From the NCBI RefSeq assembly GCF_014697625.1, contig NZ_JACJSG010000041.1:16503-80502 (forward strand): 64,000 nucleotides of DNA, in the 5' to 3' direction. The notes under the pieces are model-generated. The model was not told the origin of the DNA. It searched no databases and worked only from the letters and a program-made list of their open reading frames with translations. The DNA is from Anabaena azotica FACHB-119. GTDB lineage: Bacteria > Cyanobacteriota > Cyanobacteriia > Cyanobacteriales > Nostocaceae. The translations under genes and the position numbers were made by a program. The stretch's first letter is position 1, and every line of letters begins with the position of its first letter. Positions 54,203 to 63,433 of this stretch are shown here, piece by piece.

Positions 54203-55295
54203 TGATCAGCAGGCTTAATTGATTCTTCCCTCAATACTATCGTTCTGGGCAAGCTATGAGTGAATTTCTTGGGGCTTACTGTTGAAAATGAAAAAACAAG
54301 GGCTTTGGCAAAGGTTTAGGAGTGTAGGTGTGCAAAACCTTTCCCCCTTCCCCTTGTTGATATAGCAGTAGCCACATAGGTTAGGACATAGGTAAATCAT
54401 AAAACCCTGATATTAAGCTCCTTTCCTTGCCTGTCACCTGCTCAGGACTGACGCAACTGGCACAATTGTAGGGTGCGTCAGATGTGGAAAATCCTTGAAT
54501 CTGTACGAAATTATTGGGGCTGACGCACCCTAGAGTTAGTTTGATTATGACACTTGCGTCAGTCCTACTGCTATAAAACCTCAAAAATAAAAGTTTAAGC
54601 TGAGGGAACTTCCAGAAATTAAATGATTCCATTAGTAACAGTGTAGAAGCTGATGAAATTCTTCCTTCCCTGCTTCCGGTTGGTGAGCGCAGCCGTACCA
54701 CTCCGTGGAAGCAAGCTGCGCGTTAGCGTCTTGTAGAGAAGTGTTGAACCACTGCTTCCCCATCTCCCCAATGTGATTGTAGATTTTTTAGTTGAAAGTC
54801 TCTTATTCCCTGTCCCCTGCTGTAACTATAGATTTAAATGATAGTTTGCATTAGAAATGACCCATAGTTATTGTGAAAAATGGCATCGTATATATGTATT
54901 GCAAGAGCAATCATTGCTATAAACAAATACTTACCATCTAAAAACATCGATACATTGAATGAAACTGCCCATTCTTCGGTTGAAAGATAAATTTTTACTT
55001 ATATAACCAATCTAATATTTATTTAATAAATCTCATTGTGATTTAACCATTTTGTCATTAAAACCTGTAAACTTATTTTCAATACGGTGAGTGACCCCAA
55101 AGGAAGCTCAGGTAAGACCAGCAATTAAGATATTTTTATCAACTCAGTAATTCTACTGGCTATTTACTTAGGTAAATGGTGGGTATTGACTTACTTTGCA
55201 TAATAAAAAAGTATGTGAGCAACGCCAGAAACGTTAGTTTCGCTTGCTTCAAGCATCATGCTTAAAAAAACTTAAATTCGACTTAAGGGGCTGTT
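54203..55295. promoter_or_regulatory. Long region upstream of cmpA
   Basis: About 1.09 kb without a gene; it must contain the cmp promoter. Its left half holds the dispersed AAAAAACAAGGGC repeat and the nested inverted-repeat element. A CTTACGCG-type Nostoc repeat is near 54690-54740. The right 350 bp are AT-rich, with TTAACC and CATTAA half-sites near 55040-55065 that could suit a LysR-type regulator. I cannot assign a defined CmpR or NtcA site with confidence. Confidence 0.5.
54444..54566. mobile_element. Small element with nested inverted repeats (123 bp)
   Basis: Outer repeats AGGACTGACGCAA (54444-54456) and complement (54554-54566) enclose inner repeats AGGGTGCGTCA (54470-54480) and complement (54521-54531). 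The two repeat types match those at 28956-29249, but with outer and inner exchanged. Confidence 0.7.
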
Positions 55296-56672
55296 ATGAC
55301 AGAGTTTTTGCGAAACGTTTCTCGGCGTAAATTTATAATAACCGCAGGGGCATCGGCGAGTGCTGTGTTCCTCAAAGGTTGCTTGGGAAATCCACCGGAA
55401 ACTACTGCGGGTAACGCACAAGCTGCGGCAACAGCTCAACCTGCGGCTAATATTAGCCCAGAACAAGCGCCTGAAGTTACAACGATTAAATTGGGATATA
55501 TTCCCATTGTTGAATCAGCACCTCTAATCATTGCACAAGAAAAAGGCTTTTTTGCTAAGTATGGCATGACTAAAGTAGAACTTTCCAAGCAAGCTTCTTG
55601 GGGTTCTGCTAGAGATAACGTAGAAATTGGTTCTGCTGGTGGCGGGATTGATGGTGGTCAATGGCAAATGCCTATGCCACATTTAATTACCGAAGGTATA
55701 ATTACCAAAGGTAATCAAAAGATTCCTATGTATGTGTTAGCGCAGTTAAACACACATGGGAATGGAATTGCGATCGCCAGCAAACACCAAGGTAGCGGTA
55801 TTAGTTTACAATTAGCAGGAGCTAAGTCTTTATTCTCCAAACTCAAATCTTCGCCCACACCCTTCACCGCCGCCCAAACCTTCCCCGCAGTTAACCAAGA
55901 TTTCTGGATTCGCTACTGGTTAGCAGCTGGTGGTATTGACCCTGATGCAGATATCAAGCTATTAACTGTACCTGCGGCGCAAACTGTTGCTAACATGAAA
56001 ACAGGGACAATGGATGCTTTCAGTACAGGTGATCCTTGGCCTTACCGCATTGTCAAAGATAAAATCGGCTTCTTGGCAACCTTGACTGCGGAAATGTGGA
56101 AAAACCACCCCGAAGAATATTTAGCGATCAGAGCAGACTGGGTAGATAAGCATCCCAAAGCTACTAAAGCGCTACTTAAAGGTATCATGGAAGCGCAACA
56201 ATGGTTAGATAACTTTGACAACCGCAAAGAAGCTGCACAAATTCTGTCTGCGAGAAATTATTTCAACCTCAATAATCCAGAAATTTTAGCAGAACCATTC
56301 GCAGGGAAGTATGACATGGGTGATGGTCGTACAATAGATGATAAATCAATGGCGGCTTACTATTGGAAAGATGAAAAAGGTAGTGTATCTTATCCTTATA
56401 AGAGTCATGATTTGTGGTTCATAACTGAAAGTGTACGTTGGGGATTCTTACCCAAAGATTACATTACCAACGGTGCGGCTAAAGCGAAAGCATTAATCGA
56501 TAAAGTCAACCGGGAAGATATTTGGAAAGAAGCAGCTAAAGAAATCAGCATTGCGGATATTCCTACTAGCACATCTCGTGGTGTAGAAGAGTTTTTCGAT
56601 GGCACAAAATTTGACCCAGAAAATCCAGAAGCATACTTAAAAAGTCTCAAAATTAAAAAAGTCAGCGTTTAG
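55296..56672 (+). CDS. cmpA: ABC transporter substrate-binding protein, bicarbonate/nitrate type (CmpA/NrtA)
   Basis: A 458-residue solute-binding lipoprotein. A Tat-like start (VSRRKFIITAGASASAVF) ends in lipobox LKGC. The mature part has KLGYIPIVESAPLIIAQEKG and the family block WIRYWLAAGGIDPDADIKL. CmpA and NrtA are close paralogues. I prefer CmpA because nirA and narB are absent from the neighbourhood and the gene order around it matches the cmp locus of Anabaena PCC 7120 as I remember. The ATG follows TTAAGGGG. It is the first gene of cmpABCD. Confidence 0.82.
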   Translation: MTEFLRNVSRRKFIITAGASASAVFLKGCLGNPPETTAGNAQAAATAQPAANISPEQAPEVTTIKLGYIPIVESAPLIIAQEKGFFAKYGMTKVELSKQASWGSARDNVEIGSAGGGIDGGQWQMPMPHLITEGIITKGNQKIPMYVLAQLNTHGNGIAIASKHQGSGISLQLAGAKSLFSKLKSSPTPFTAAQTFPAVNQDFWIRYWLAAGGIDPDADIKLLTVPAAQTVANMKTGTMDAFSTGDPWPYRIVKDKIGFLATLTAEMWKNHPEEYLAIRADWVDKHPKATKALLKGIMEAQQWLDNFDNRKEAAQILSARNYFNLNNPEILAEPFAGKYDMGDGRTIDDKSMAAYYWKDEKGSVSYPYKSHDLWFITESVRWGFLPKDYITNGAAKAKALIDKVNREDIWKEAAKEISIADIPTSTSRGVEEFFDGTKFDPENPEAYLKSLKIKKVSV

Positions 56673-56825
56673 TAAAGATGCGATTTATCGGATCTGAACA
56701 ACAAAAGAATTAACAGTCATCAGTCATCAGTCATCAGTCATCAAGCTAGAGAATCGCTACAATCTAGCAACAGATTTCTCACACACAGTTAGTTAATCAT
56801 CGTCATCTGAGGAGCATAATTTACA

Positions 56826-57665
56826 ATGACTTTAGCCCAAAAAAGAGCAGGAAGCCCTAGATTGGATAATGGGTTTTTAGGAAATCTCCAAAAGCAATTT
56901 CCTAACCTTGTACCACCGGCGATCGCCATTGTTGTTTTCCTAGTAATTTGGCAGTTATTTTGCTTAACTCCTGGGGCTACTCTCCCAGGGCCTGTCCAAG
57001 TAATTCAAGACACTTGGATATTAATTCTCTATCCCTTTTATGACAAAGGCGGCACAGATAAAGGTCTATTTTGGCAAATTTTAGCCAGTCTCCAACGGGT
57101 GGCAATTAGCTACAGTTTCGCCGCAGTTGTTGGCATTGGCTTGGGCATTTTAATTGGCGTGAATAAAACCATGTCCAAAGCTTTAGACCCCATCTTCCAA
57201 CTATTACGGACTGTACCACCTTTGGCTTGGGTTCCTATCTCTTTGGCGGCTTTAAGACAAAACGAACCTGCGGCATTATTCGTAATTTTCATCACTGCAA
57301 TTTGGCCGATCTTAATCAACACTGCGGTGGGTGTAACTCAAATTCCCCAAGACTACAATAACGTGGCAAAAGTATTACAACTCAGCCGCAAAGAATACTT
57401 TACCAACATTCTCATTCCCGCCGCTTTACCCTACATTTTCACCGGATTGAGAATTGCGATCGGTTTGGCTTGGTTAGCGATTATTGCGGCAGAAATCGTT
57501 ATGTCTGGTATCGTGGGTATCGGCTTCTTTATCTGGGATGCTTATCAAAATAACAACGTCAGTGAGGTAATTTTAGCTCTGGTATATATCGGCGTTGTGG
57601 GTTTAGTCCTCGATAAATTGATGGCTTGGTTGCAAAACAAGATTTTACCAGCAGAACAGAAGTAG
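56826..57665 (+). CDS. cmpB: ABC transporter permease, CmpB/NrtB type
   Basis: A 279-residue integral membrane subunit with about six helices and the EAA loop region (AAEIVMSGIVGIGFFIWDAY). The block QLLRTVPPLAWVPISLAALR is typical of the nitrate/bicarbonate/sulfonate subfamily. It is separated from cmpA by 153 bp that contain four GTCATCA-type heptamers. The start ATG follows a GAGGAG site at about 8-12 bp. Confidence 0.9.
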   Translation: MTLAQKRAGSPRLDNGFLGNLQKQFPNLVPPAIAIVVFLVIWQLFCLTPGATLPGPVQVIQDTWILILYPFYDKGGTDKGLFWQILASLQRVAISYSFAAVVGIGLGILIGVNKTMSKALDPIFQLLRTVPPLAWVPISLAALRQNEPAALFVIFITAIWPILINTAVGVTQIPQDYNNVAKVLQLSRKEYFTNILIPAALPYIFTGLRIAIGLAWLAIIAAEIVMSGIVGIGFFIWDAYQNNNVSEVILALVYIGVVGLVLDKLMAWLQNKILPAEQK

Positions 57666-57755
57666 GTAATGGGTAATGGGTAATGGGTAATCCCCAATCC
57701 CCAATTACCAATTACCAATCCCCAATTACCAATCCCCAATTACCAATTACCAATT
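57663..57755. repeat. Self-complementary repeat array in the cmpB-cmpC gap
   Basis: Units GGTAATG (four) are followed by CCCCAATTACCAATTACC-type units. The two halves are complementary in large part, so the RNA between cmpB and cmpC can form a long imperfect hairpin. It starts at the cmpB stop codon and ends 11 bp before the cmpC start. Confidence 0.75.
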
Positions 57756-57765
57756 CCTAACGCTT

Positions 57766-59769
57766 ATGTCAGTATTTGTTGCAGTTGACCAAATTGATAA
57801 GGTATTTGAATTAACTGGCGGTGGTAAATATATTGCCCTCAAAGGAATTGACTTACAAATTAAAAAAGGTGAGTTTGTTTCTTTAATTGGTCACTCTGGT
57901 TGCGGTAAATCCACATTATTAAATATGATTGCTGGGTTGGATTTACCAAGTGAAGGTGTGGTAACGCTGGAAGGACAGAGAATTACCAGACCAGGCCCAG
58001 ACCGGATGGTGGTGTTCCAAAACTATTCCTTGTTGCCTTGGCGGACGGTGAGAGAAAATATCGCCCTGGCTGTAAACTCAGTCATGAAGGGAATGCCAGA
58101 AGGCGAACGCAAGGCAATTGTCGAAAAACATATAGATATGGTGGGGTTACGTCCCCACGCCGATAAGCAACCGGGAATGTTATCTGGGGGACAAAAACAA
58201 CGGGTAGCGATCGCCCGCGCCTTAGCGATTCGTCCTAAACTACTACTATTAGATGAACCCTTTGGTGCGTTGGATGCCCTCACCAGAGGTAACTTGCAAG
58301 AACAGTTAATGCAAATCTGCGAAGAAAATGAAGTCACTGCGGTCATGGTGACTCACGACGTAGATGAAGCGGTGCTGTTGTCTGACAGAATTGTCATGTT
58401 AACCAACGGCCCCGAATCAAAAATTGGTGACATCCTCGAAGTTGACATCCCCAGACCCCGCAAACGTATGGAAGTAGTAGAACACCCCAGCTACTACAGT
58501 TTGCGGAGTGAGATGATTTACTTCCTCAACCAGCAAAAACGGGTGAAGAAAATTCGCGCCCGCAAAACCGCAGATGTTTCTCGTCATGGGTTAGAAAAAG
58601 TTAACTTAGAAATTGGCTTCCTACCCTTGAGCGCTTGCGCCCCCTTAGCCGTTGCTAAAGAAAAAGGTTTCTTCACCAAGCATGGTTTAGATGAAGTTAA
58701 CCTCGTGCGGGAAACTAGCTGGCGGGGTATCGTTGATGGCATTAGCGGCGGTTATCTCGATGCAGCCCAAATGCCTTCCGGGATGCCCATGTGGTTAGCA
58801 TTAGGAGGTCATAACAACCGACCCCTCCCTGTTGTTACCTCCCTCACCATGACCCGCAACGGTAACGCCATCACCTTGGCAAAACGCTTTTATGATGAAG
58901 GTGTCCGTACCTTATCGGACTTCAAAAATTACCTGTTGCGGACTCGTGACCAACGCCACACAATGGGAGTAGTCCATCCCGCATCAATGCACAACTTGCT
59001 GCTACGTTACTGGTTAGCGGCTGGTGGTATTGACCCCGATGTTGATGTGGATATGCAGACCATTCCCCCCGCGCAGATGGTAGCCGACCTGCAAAACAAG
59101 AGTATTGATGGTTATTGCGTGGGTGAACCTTGGAACTATCGCGCCGCCGTTGAAGGTGTAGGCTTTACCATTGCTACCGACTTGGAAGTATGGTTAGGAC
59201 ATCCAGGTAAAGTTCTGGGTGTGCGGGAAGATTGGGCAGAAAAATATCCTAACACCCACATTGCCCTGACTAAAGCTTTGCTGGAAGCCTGTCAATATTG
59301 TTCTATCCCAGGAAACGCCGAAGAAGTTAGGAGAATAGTGGCGGGTAGAGATTACGTCAGCACGGATTTAGATTACATTCAACTGGAAGACCCCAACAAC
59401 CTAGCCTGTGACTTAGACCACCCACTACGCGACTACGCCCACCACCAGTTTTTTGCCGAGTCAGCTATTAACCGCCCCAGCCGTACCGAACAAATCTGGA
59501 TTATGAGTCAGTTGGCGCGTTGGGGTGATACTCCTTTCCCTAGAAACTGGGTAGAAATTGTCGAAAGAGTTTGCCGTGTGGGTGTCTTCAGTACCGCCGC
59601 TAGAGAATTGGGTCTGGATATTACTTATACTCGTCAACCGATTCAGCTGTTTGACGGTACTCCCTTTAACGCTGACGACCCCATCGCCTATCTCAACAGC
59701 TTACCAATTAAGCGCGATTTCTCCATTGCTGAAGTCATTCTCGACTCGCCTACAAGAAGAGTTGCGTAA
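57766..59769 (+). CDS. cmpC: ABC transporter ATPase fused to a CmpA-like domain (CmpC/NrtC)
   Basis: A 667-residue fusion. Residues about 1-255 are the ATPase (Walker A GHSGCGKST, signature LSGGQKQRVAIARAL, Walker B LLLLDEPFG, then MVTHDVDEA). Residues about 285-660 are homologous to the substrate-binding protein (LEIGFLPLSACAPLAVAKEK; LLRYWLAAGGIDPDVDVDMQ), a regulatory domain in this family. This fusion is diagnostic of NrtC/CmpC. No signal peptide is present, so the domain is cytosolic. Confidence 0.95.
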   Translation: MSVFVAVDQIDKVFELTGGGKYIALKGIDLQIKKGEFVSLIGHSGCGKSTLLNMIAGLDLPSEGVVTLEGQRITRPGPDRMVVFQNYSLLPWRTVRENIALAVNSVMKGMPEGERKAIVEKHIDMVGLRPHADKQPGMLSGGQKQRVAIARALAIRPKLLLLDEPFGALDALTRGNLQEQLMQICEENEVTAVMVTHDVDEAVLLSDRIVMLTNGPESKIGDILEVDIPRPRKRMEVVEHPSYYSLRSEMIYFLNQQKRVKKIRARKTADVSRHGLEKVNLEIGFLPLSACAPLAVAKEKGFFTKHGLDEVNLVRETSWRGIVDGISGGYLDAAQMPSGMPMWLALGGHNNRPLPVVTSLTMTRNGNAITLAKRFYDEGVRTLSDFKNYLLRTRDQRHTMGVVHPASMHNLLLRYWLAAGGIDPDVDVDMQTIPPAQMVADLQNKSIDGYCVGEPWNYRAAVEGVGFTIATDLEVWLGHPGKVLGVREDWAEKYPNTHIALTKALLEACQYCSIPGNAEEVRRIVAGRDYVSTDLDYIQLEDPNNLACDLDHPLRDYAHHQFFAESAINRPSRTEQIWIMSQLARWGDTPFPRNWVEIVERVCRVGVFSTAARELGLDITYTRQPIQLFDGTPFNADDPIAYLNSLPIKRDFSIAEVILDSPTRRVA

Positions 59770-59793
59770 ATCAAAAATGGGAAAATAAACATC

Positions 59794-59934
59794 ATGCGCG
59801 AGTTACAAAACTGGATTTATCTATCTCAGAACTCCATTGATGAGTCTTGGAACCTCGTGGACGAGTATCGGAACTTCGTGAATGAGTCTTGGAACCTCGT
59901 GAACGAGTATCGGAACCTCGTTGATGAGTATTAA
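59794..59934 (+). CDS. 46-residue internally repeated small protein in the cmp operon
   Basis: An uncatalogued small open frame between cmpC and cmpD, starting MRELQNWIYLSQNSIDESWN. It holds two near-identical units, DESWNLVDEYRNFV and NESWNLVNEYRNLV, and ends VDEY. The DNA units also repeat (GAGTCTTGGAACCTCGTG, twice; GAGTATCGGAAC, twice). Differences between units are mostly conservative (D/N, F/L). A purine-rich GGGAAAATAA lies upstream, but the ribosome site is weak. It is acidic and helical, perhaps a small regulator or simply a translatable DNA repeat. Confidence 0.5.
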   Translation: MRELQNWIYLSQNSIDESWNLVDEYRNFVNESWNLVNEYRNLVDEY

Positions 59935-60131
59935 ACACTCGCGCATCACTAAAAATTATTTTCCCCACTACCTATAGCAATCCCCTGATAGGTTAGGACA
60001 CCGACTAAGCATAAAATGTCTATAAGAACAGGCTGTAAAGACTGTTACCTGTCCCCTGCTATACTTTCTCGGTAGTTCGGCAATTTTGAATTGATGACTC
60101 CCCCGCAAACCAAATACCAAATATCACCACC

Positions 60132-60986
60132 ATGCAAAACCGCAGATCAAGCGTTACCGACAGACAAGAAAGAACATCAAAAGTTTCCGCCAATGGCAGA
60201 CCATTCCTAGAAATTAGAGATGTTAGCAAAGTCTACCCCACCAAGAAAGGCCCCTTCACTGTCCTTGATGGCGTTAACTTAAACGTAGAAAAGGGTGAAT
60301 TTATCTGCGTCATTGGTCACTCCGGTTGTGGAAAATCGACACTGCTAAATATGGTTTCTGGCTTTAACTTCCCTACCACTGGGGAAGTGTTACTGGAAGG
60401 TGAACCCATCACCCAACCAGGCCCGGATAGAATGGTGGTGTTTCAAAACTACGCCTTGCTTCCTTGGCGGACTGCGTTTGAAAATATCTACCTAGCCGTA
60501 AATGCGGTTTACCCCAACAAGCCAGAAGCAGAGAAACGGGCCATTGTGCGCGATCATTTGGCAATGGTGGGATTAAGTGATGCAATGGAGAAGAAACCCC
60601 CACAAATGTCTGGTGGTATGAGACAACGGGTTTCGATTGCGCGTGCTTTGGCAATTCGTCCCAAGGTGCTAATTTTAGATGAACCTTTTGGTGCATTGGA
60701 TGCAATCACCAAAGAAGAATTACAAGAAGAATTGTTGAAAATCTGGGGTGATAATCGCTGCACAGTATTGATGATTACGCACGACATTGATGAGGCGTTA
60801 TTCTTAGCCGATAAATTGGTGATGATGACCAATGGCCCCCACGCCAAAATCGGTGAAGTATTGGAAATTCCCTTTTCTCGCCCACGCGATCGCGCCCGTA
60901 TCATGGAAGATCCACAATACTACAAGCTGCGTAACTACGCCCTAGATTTCCTCTTTAACAGATTTGCCCATGATGATGTGGGATAA
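60132..60986 (+). CDS. cmpD: ABC transporter ATPase, CmpD/NrtD type
   Basis: A 284-residue stand-alone ATPase that pairs with CmpC. Walker A is GHSGCGKST, the signature MSGGMRQRVSIARALA, Walker B LILDEPFGALDA and the switch MITHDIDEA. An unusual N-terminal stretch of about 25 polar residues (MQNRRSSVTDRQERTSKVSA) precedes the domain. It is 363 bp after cmpC, with the small repeat protein in between. Confidence 0.94.
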   Translation: MQNRRSSVTDRQERTSKVSANGRPFLEIRDVSKVYPTKKGPFTVLDGVNLNVEKGEFICVIGHSGCGKSTLLNMVSGFNFPTTGEVLLEGEPITQPGPDRMVVFQNYALLPWRTAFENIYLAVNAVYPNKPEAEKRAIVRDHLAMVGLSDAMEKKPPQMSGGMRQRVSIARALAIRPKVLILDEPFGALDAITKEELQEELLKIWGDNRCTVLMITHDIDEALFLADKLVMMTNGPHAKIGEVLEIPFSRPRDRARIMEDPQYYKLRNYALDFLFNRFAHDDVG

Positions 60987-61769
60987 CAACGTTCCCCAGA
61001 TGACGACTGTTAGTACTTAGGTAAAAGATAAAAGGCAAAATCACCCGATTTTGTCGCTTATCTTCTACCTTTTTTTTAACTAGTAATCATTAATACTTGT
61101 AAAAACATTTAATCCCCGGCTTAATTGACAAGCCGGGGATTTGTGCTATCCGGTAAGCTAAAAAACATTTAGTTTGCATATTGAAATAACATCATACTCT
61201 TGTGGGGTGGGCATCTTGCCCTCCCTAGTTATGCAGGTTAAATGTGGAACAGCTTATCAGTAATATCATGTCCGCTTAATCACTTATCGTATCGTCGGGG
61301 TTGGTAATTGCTAATGGTAGAAAACAATTACCTATTAGCTATTACCCATTACCGACCAAAACAACCATATTATAAGTAATTAGCCGAACTTGATATAATA
61401 TACAGCACTTTTCACTTTAGTAAAGTACAGAACAGCAAGCAAGATGCCGACCTTACCAGATTTATATTATTAAATTTATATTTCATTTACTTGTAAAGTG
61501 CTGTAATTCGTCATGCTAGATTCTGAATCATCTATTATCATGTGATTACAGAATGATAAGCATTTGATATAAATCTGGAAAATTACCACAGTAATATAAT
61601 TATTCGTAGCTTATATAACTAAAATTATATATTACCACATATAAGTATGAGCATGAGCAATTTAGGAGAAAACTAGAAGATAAATGTCGTAAATAAAGCT
61701 AAGTACAAGTTACATATTTTCTTGCATAATGCCTACAATACACTATCGATATCCTAACTAGAAACTATT
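60987..61769. other. Intergenic region after the cmp operon
   Basis: About 780 bp. It holds the terminator-like hairpin at 61111-61141, a short GGTGGGCA motif near 61206, and an AT-rich upstream region of the lipid kinase. No gene is credible. Confidence 0.55.
61111..61141 (+). terminator. Strong 12-bp hairpin after cmpD
   Basis: AATCCCCGGCTT and AAGCCGGGGATT form a perfect 12-bp stem with a 7-nt loop, 125 bp downstream of the cmpD stop. No long T run follows on either strand, so it may act as a stabilising 3' hairpin rather than a classical terminator. Confidence 0.6.
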
Positions 61770-62645
61770 ATGACTCTTCGCGCACTGCTATTAGTAAATC
61801 GCCATGCTCGCCAAGGTGAAGCCCGTCTATTACAAGCGATTAATTATTTAAAAGAACTGAATTTTCAGTTAATTGAAGAATCAACAGAACATCCTAAACA
61901 GCTTTATCAAATTATACATCAATATAAAAACAAGGTTGATTTAGTAATAGTTGGAGGTGGCGACGGTACTTTAAATGCCGTCGTCGATGCTTTAGTAGAA
62001 ACTCAATTACCTTTGGGAATTTTACCGTTGGGAACTGCTAACGATTTAGCCAGAACTCTGGGGATTTCTAACTCTTTGCCTGAAGCTTGTAAAACCATTG
62101 CCCAAGGAGAATTAAGACGTATCGATTTAGGTTGGGTAAATGGTAAACACTTTTTCAACGTTGCCAGTTTAGGACTAAGTGTAAAAATTACCCGCCGCTT
62201 GACCAAAGAATTTAAACGTCGCTGGGGCGTATTAGCTTATGCTGTCACAGCACTGCAAGTCATTTGGAAATCTCGTCCTTTTACCGCAGAAATTCGTACA
62301 AAAGATAGAGTTTTCCGCGCCAAAACTGTGCAAATTGCCGTTGGTAACGGGCGTTATTACGGCGGTGGTATGGCTATAGTCCCCGATGCTAGGATTGATG
62401 ACCAAAGATTAGACCTTTATAGTTTAGAAATAAGCCATTGGTGGGAAATTATTCCTTTATTACCAGCAATGCGAAATGGGCGACATATTCATCGACAAAA
62501 CGTCCGCGCATTGAATGGGCGAGAGTTTGAGATTTATACAAGCAAACCACGCGCTATTAATACCGACGGCGAAATCACAACCTACACCCCAGCAAGATTT
62601 TGCGTTATTCCTAAAGCTTTAGCTGTCTTAGTTCCGCCAGTGTAG
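61770..62645 (+). CDS. YegS/BmrU-like lipid (diacylglycerol) kinase
   Basis: A 291-residue DAGK-catalytic-domain protein. The nucleotide-binding motif GGGDGTLNAVVDAL starts at residue 62. LPLGTANDLARTLGI and the C-terminal INTDGEITTYTPARFCVIP fit the YegS/Rv2252 group. It should phosphorylate diacylglycerol or a similar lipid at the membrane surface. The gene appears monocistronic and is followed by heptamer repeats. Confidence 0.92.
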   Translation: MTLRALLLVNRHARQGEARLLQAINYLKELNFQLIEESTEHPKQLYQIIHQYKNKVDLVIVGGGDGTLNAVVDALVETQLPLGILPLGTANDLARTLGISNSLPEACKTIAQGELRRIDLGWVNGKHFFNVASLGLSVKITRRLTKEFKRRWGVLAYAVTALQVIWKSRPFTAEIRTKDRVFRAKTVQIAVGNGRYYGGGMAIVPDARIDDQRLDLYSLEISHWWEIIPLLPAMRNGRHIHRQNVRALNGREFEIYTSKPRAINTDGEITTYTPARFCVIPKALAVLVPPV

Positions 62646-62677
62646 GGAGCAGGGGAGCAGAGGAGCAGAGGAGAAAA

Positions 62678-62752
62678 ACTAATGACTATGGACTGTTGAC
62701 TATGGACTGTTGACTATGGACTAATGACTAATGACCAATGACCAATGACTTG
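62678..62752. repeat. Heptamer tandem repeats (TATGGAC/TGTTGAC/AATGACC)
   Basis: Arrays with units CTATGGACTGTTGA and CTAATGACCAATGA lie between the lipid kinase and the IS607 element. Confidence 0.85.
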
Positions 62753-62839
62753 ATATTGTAAGAAATATGGAGGGTTAGCTAATAGCTAGTTTTTCGCTAA
62801 CAATGGGTTATAAATACTAACAAATGCTAATATAGTGGT

Positions 62840-63433
62840 ATGTCTTATGTACCACTACGAGAAGCAGTAAAAAGACTTGGACTGCACCCAAACACTTTAA
62901 GGAAGTACGCCGATAATGGGAAAATCGCAAGCATCAAAAATGAAGCAGGGCAAAGACTCTTTAATGTCGAGTCCTACCTTCGTGGTGCAGCTAGAGCTTC
63001 CCTTGTTTGCTACTGCCGAGTCAGTTCAACCAAACAGCGAGATGACCTTGGTAGACAAATTGCCTATATGCAATCACTCTACCCAGAAGCCGAAATCATC
63101 AAAGATATCGGCAGTGGAATCAACTTCAAGCGCAAAGGACTGCAAGCCTTACTGGACAGACTTAGCAAGGGAGATAAGCTCACGCTTGTTGTTGCCTGTC
63201 GTGACCGACTCGCAAGATTTGGGTTTGAACTCATTGAGTACATGGTCGAGCAGAACGGTGGACAAATCGTGGTTCTCGACAACACTGTACACTGTCCCGA
63301 ATCAGAACTTACCTCGGATCTTCTCTCCATCCTCCATGTCTTCTCTTGTAGAATGCACGGACTCAGAAAATACAGTAAAAAAATCAAGGAAGATCCGGAT
63401 ATTCCTAACAGCAACCCAAAAGCAAACAATTAA
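62840..63433 (+). CDS. tnpA: IS607-family serine recombinase (TnpA)
   Basis: A 197-residue transposase. The N-terminus is a MerR-type helix-turn-helix (VPLREAVKRLGLHPNTLRKY). The resolvase-type catalytic domain begins LVCYCRVSS, with the nucleophile Ser62 or Ser63, followed by DLGRQIAYMQ and ACRDRLARFGFELIEYM. It lacks frameshifts and appears functional. It overlaps the tnpB start by 98 bp. Confidence 0.95.
   Translation: MSYVPLREAVKRLGLHPNTLRKYADNGKIASIKNEAGQRLFNVESYLRGAARASLVCYCRVSSTKQRDDLGRQIAYMQSLYPEAEIIKDIGSGINFKRKGLQALLDRLSKGDKLTLVVACRDRLARFGFELIEYMVEQNGGQIVVLDNTVHCPESELTSDLLSILHVFSCRMHGLRKYSKKIKEDPDIPNSNPKANN

Noticed and set aside
55010..55100. NtcA-type site (GTA-N8-TAC) before cmpA
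   Set aside because: The closest GTA and TAC pair has 13 bases between, not 8.
55296..60986. Calling the transporter NrtABCD (nitrate)
   Set aside because: The protein architecture fits both nrt and cmp. No nirA or narB is adjacent, and remembered synteny favours cmp. Nitrate transport cannot be excluded by eye.
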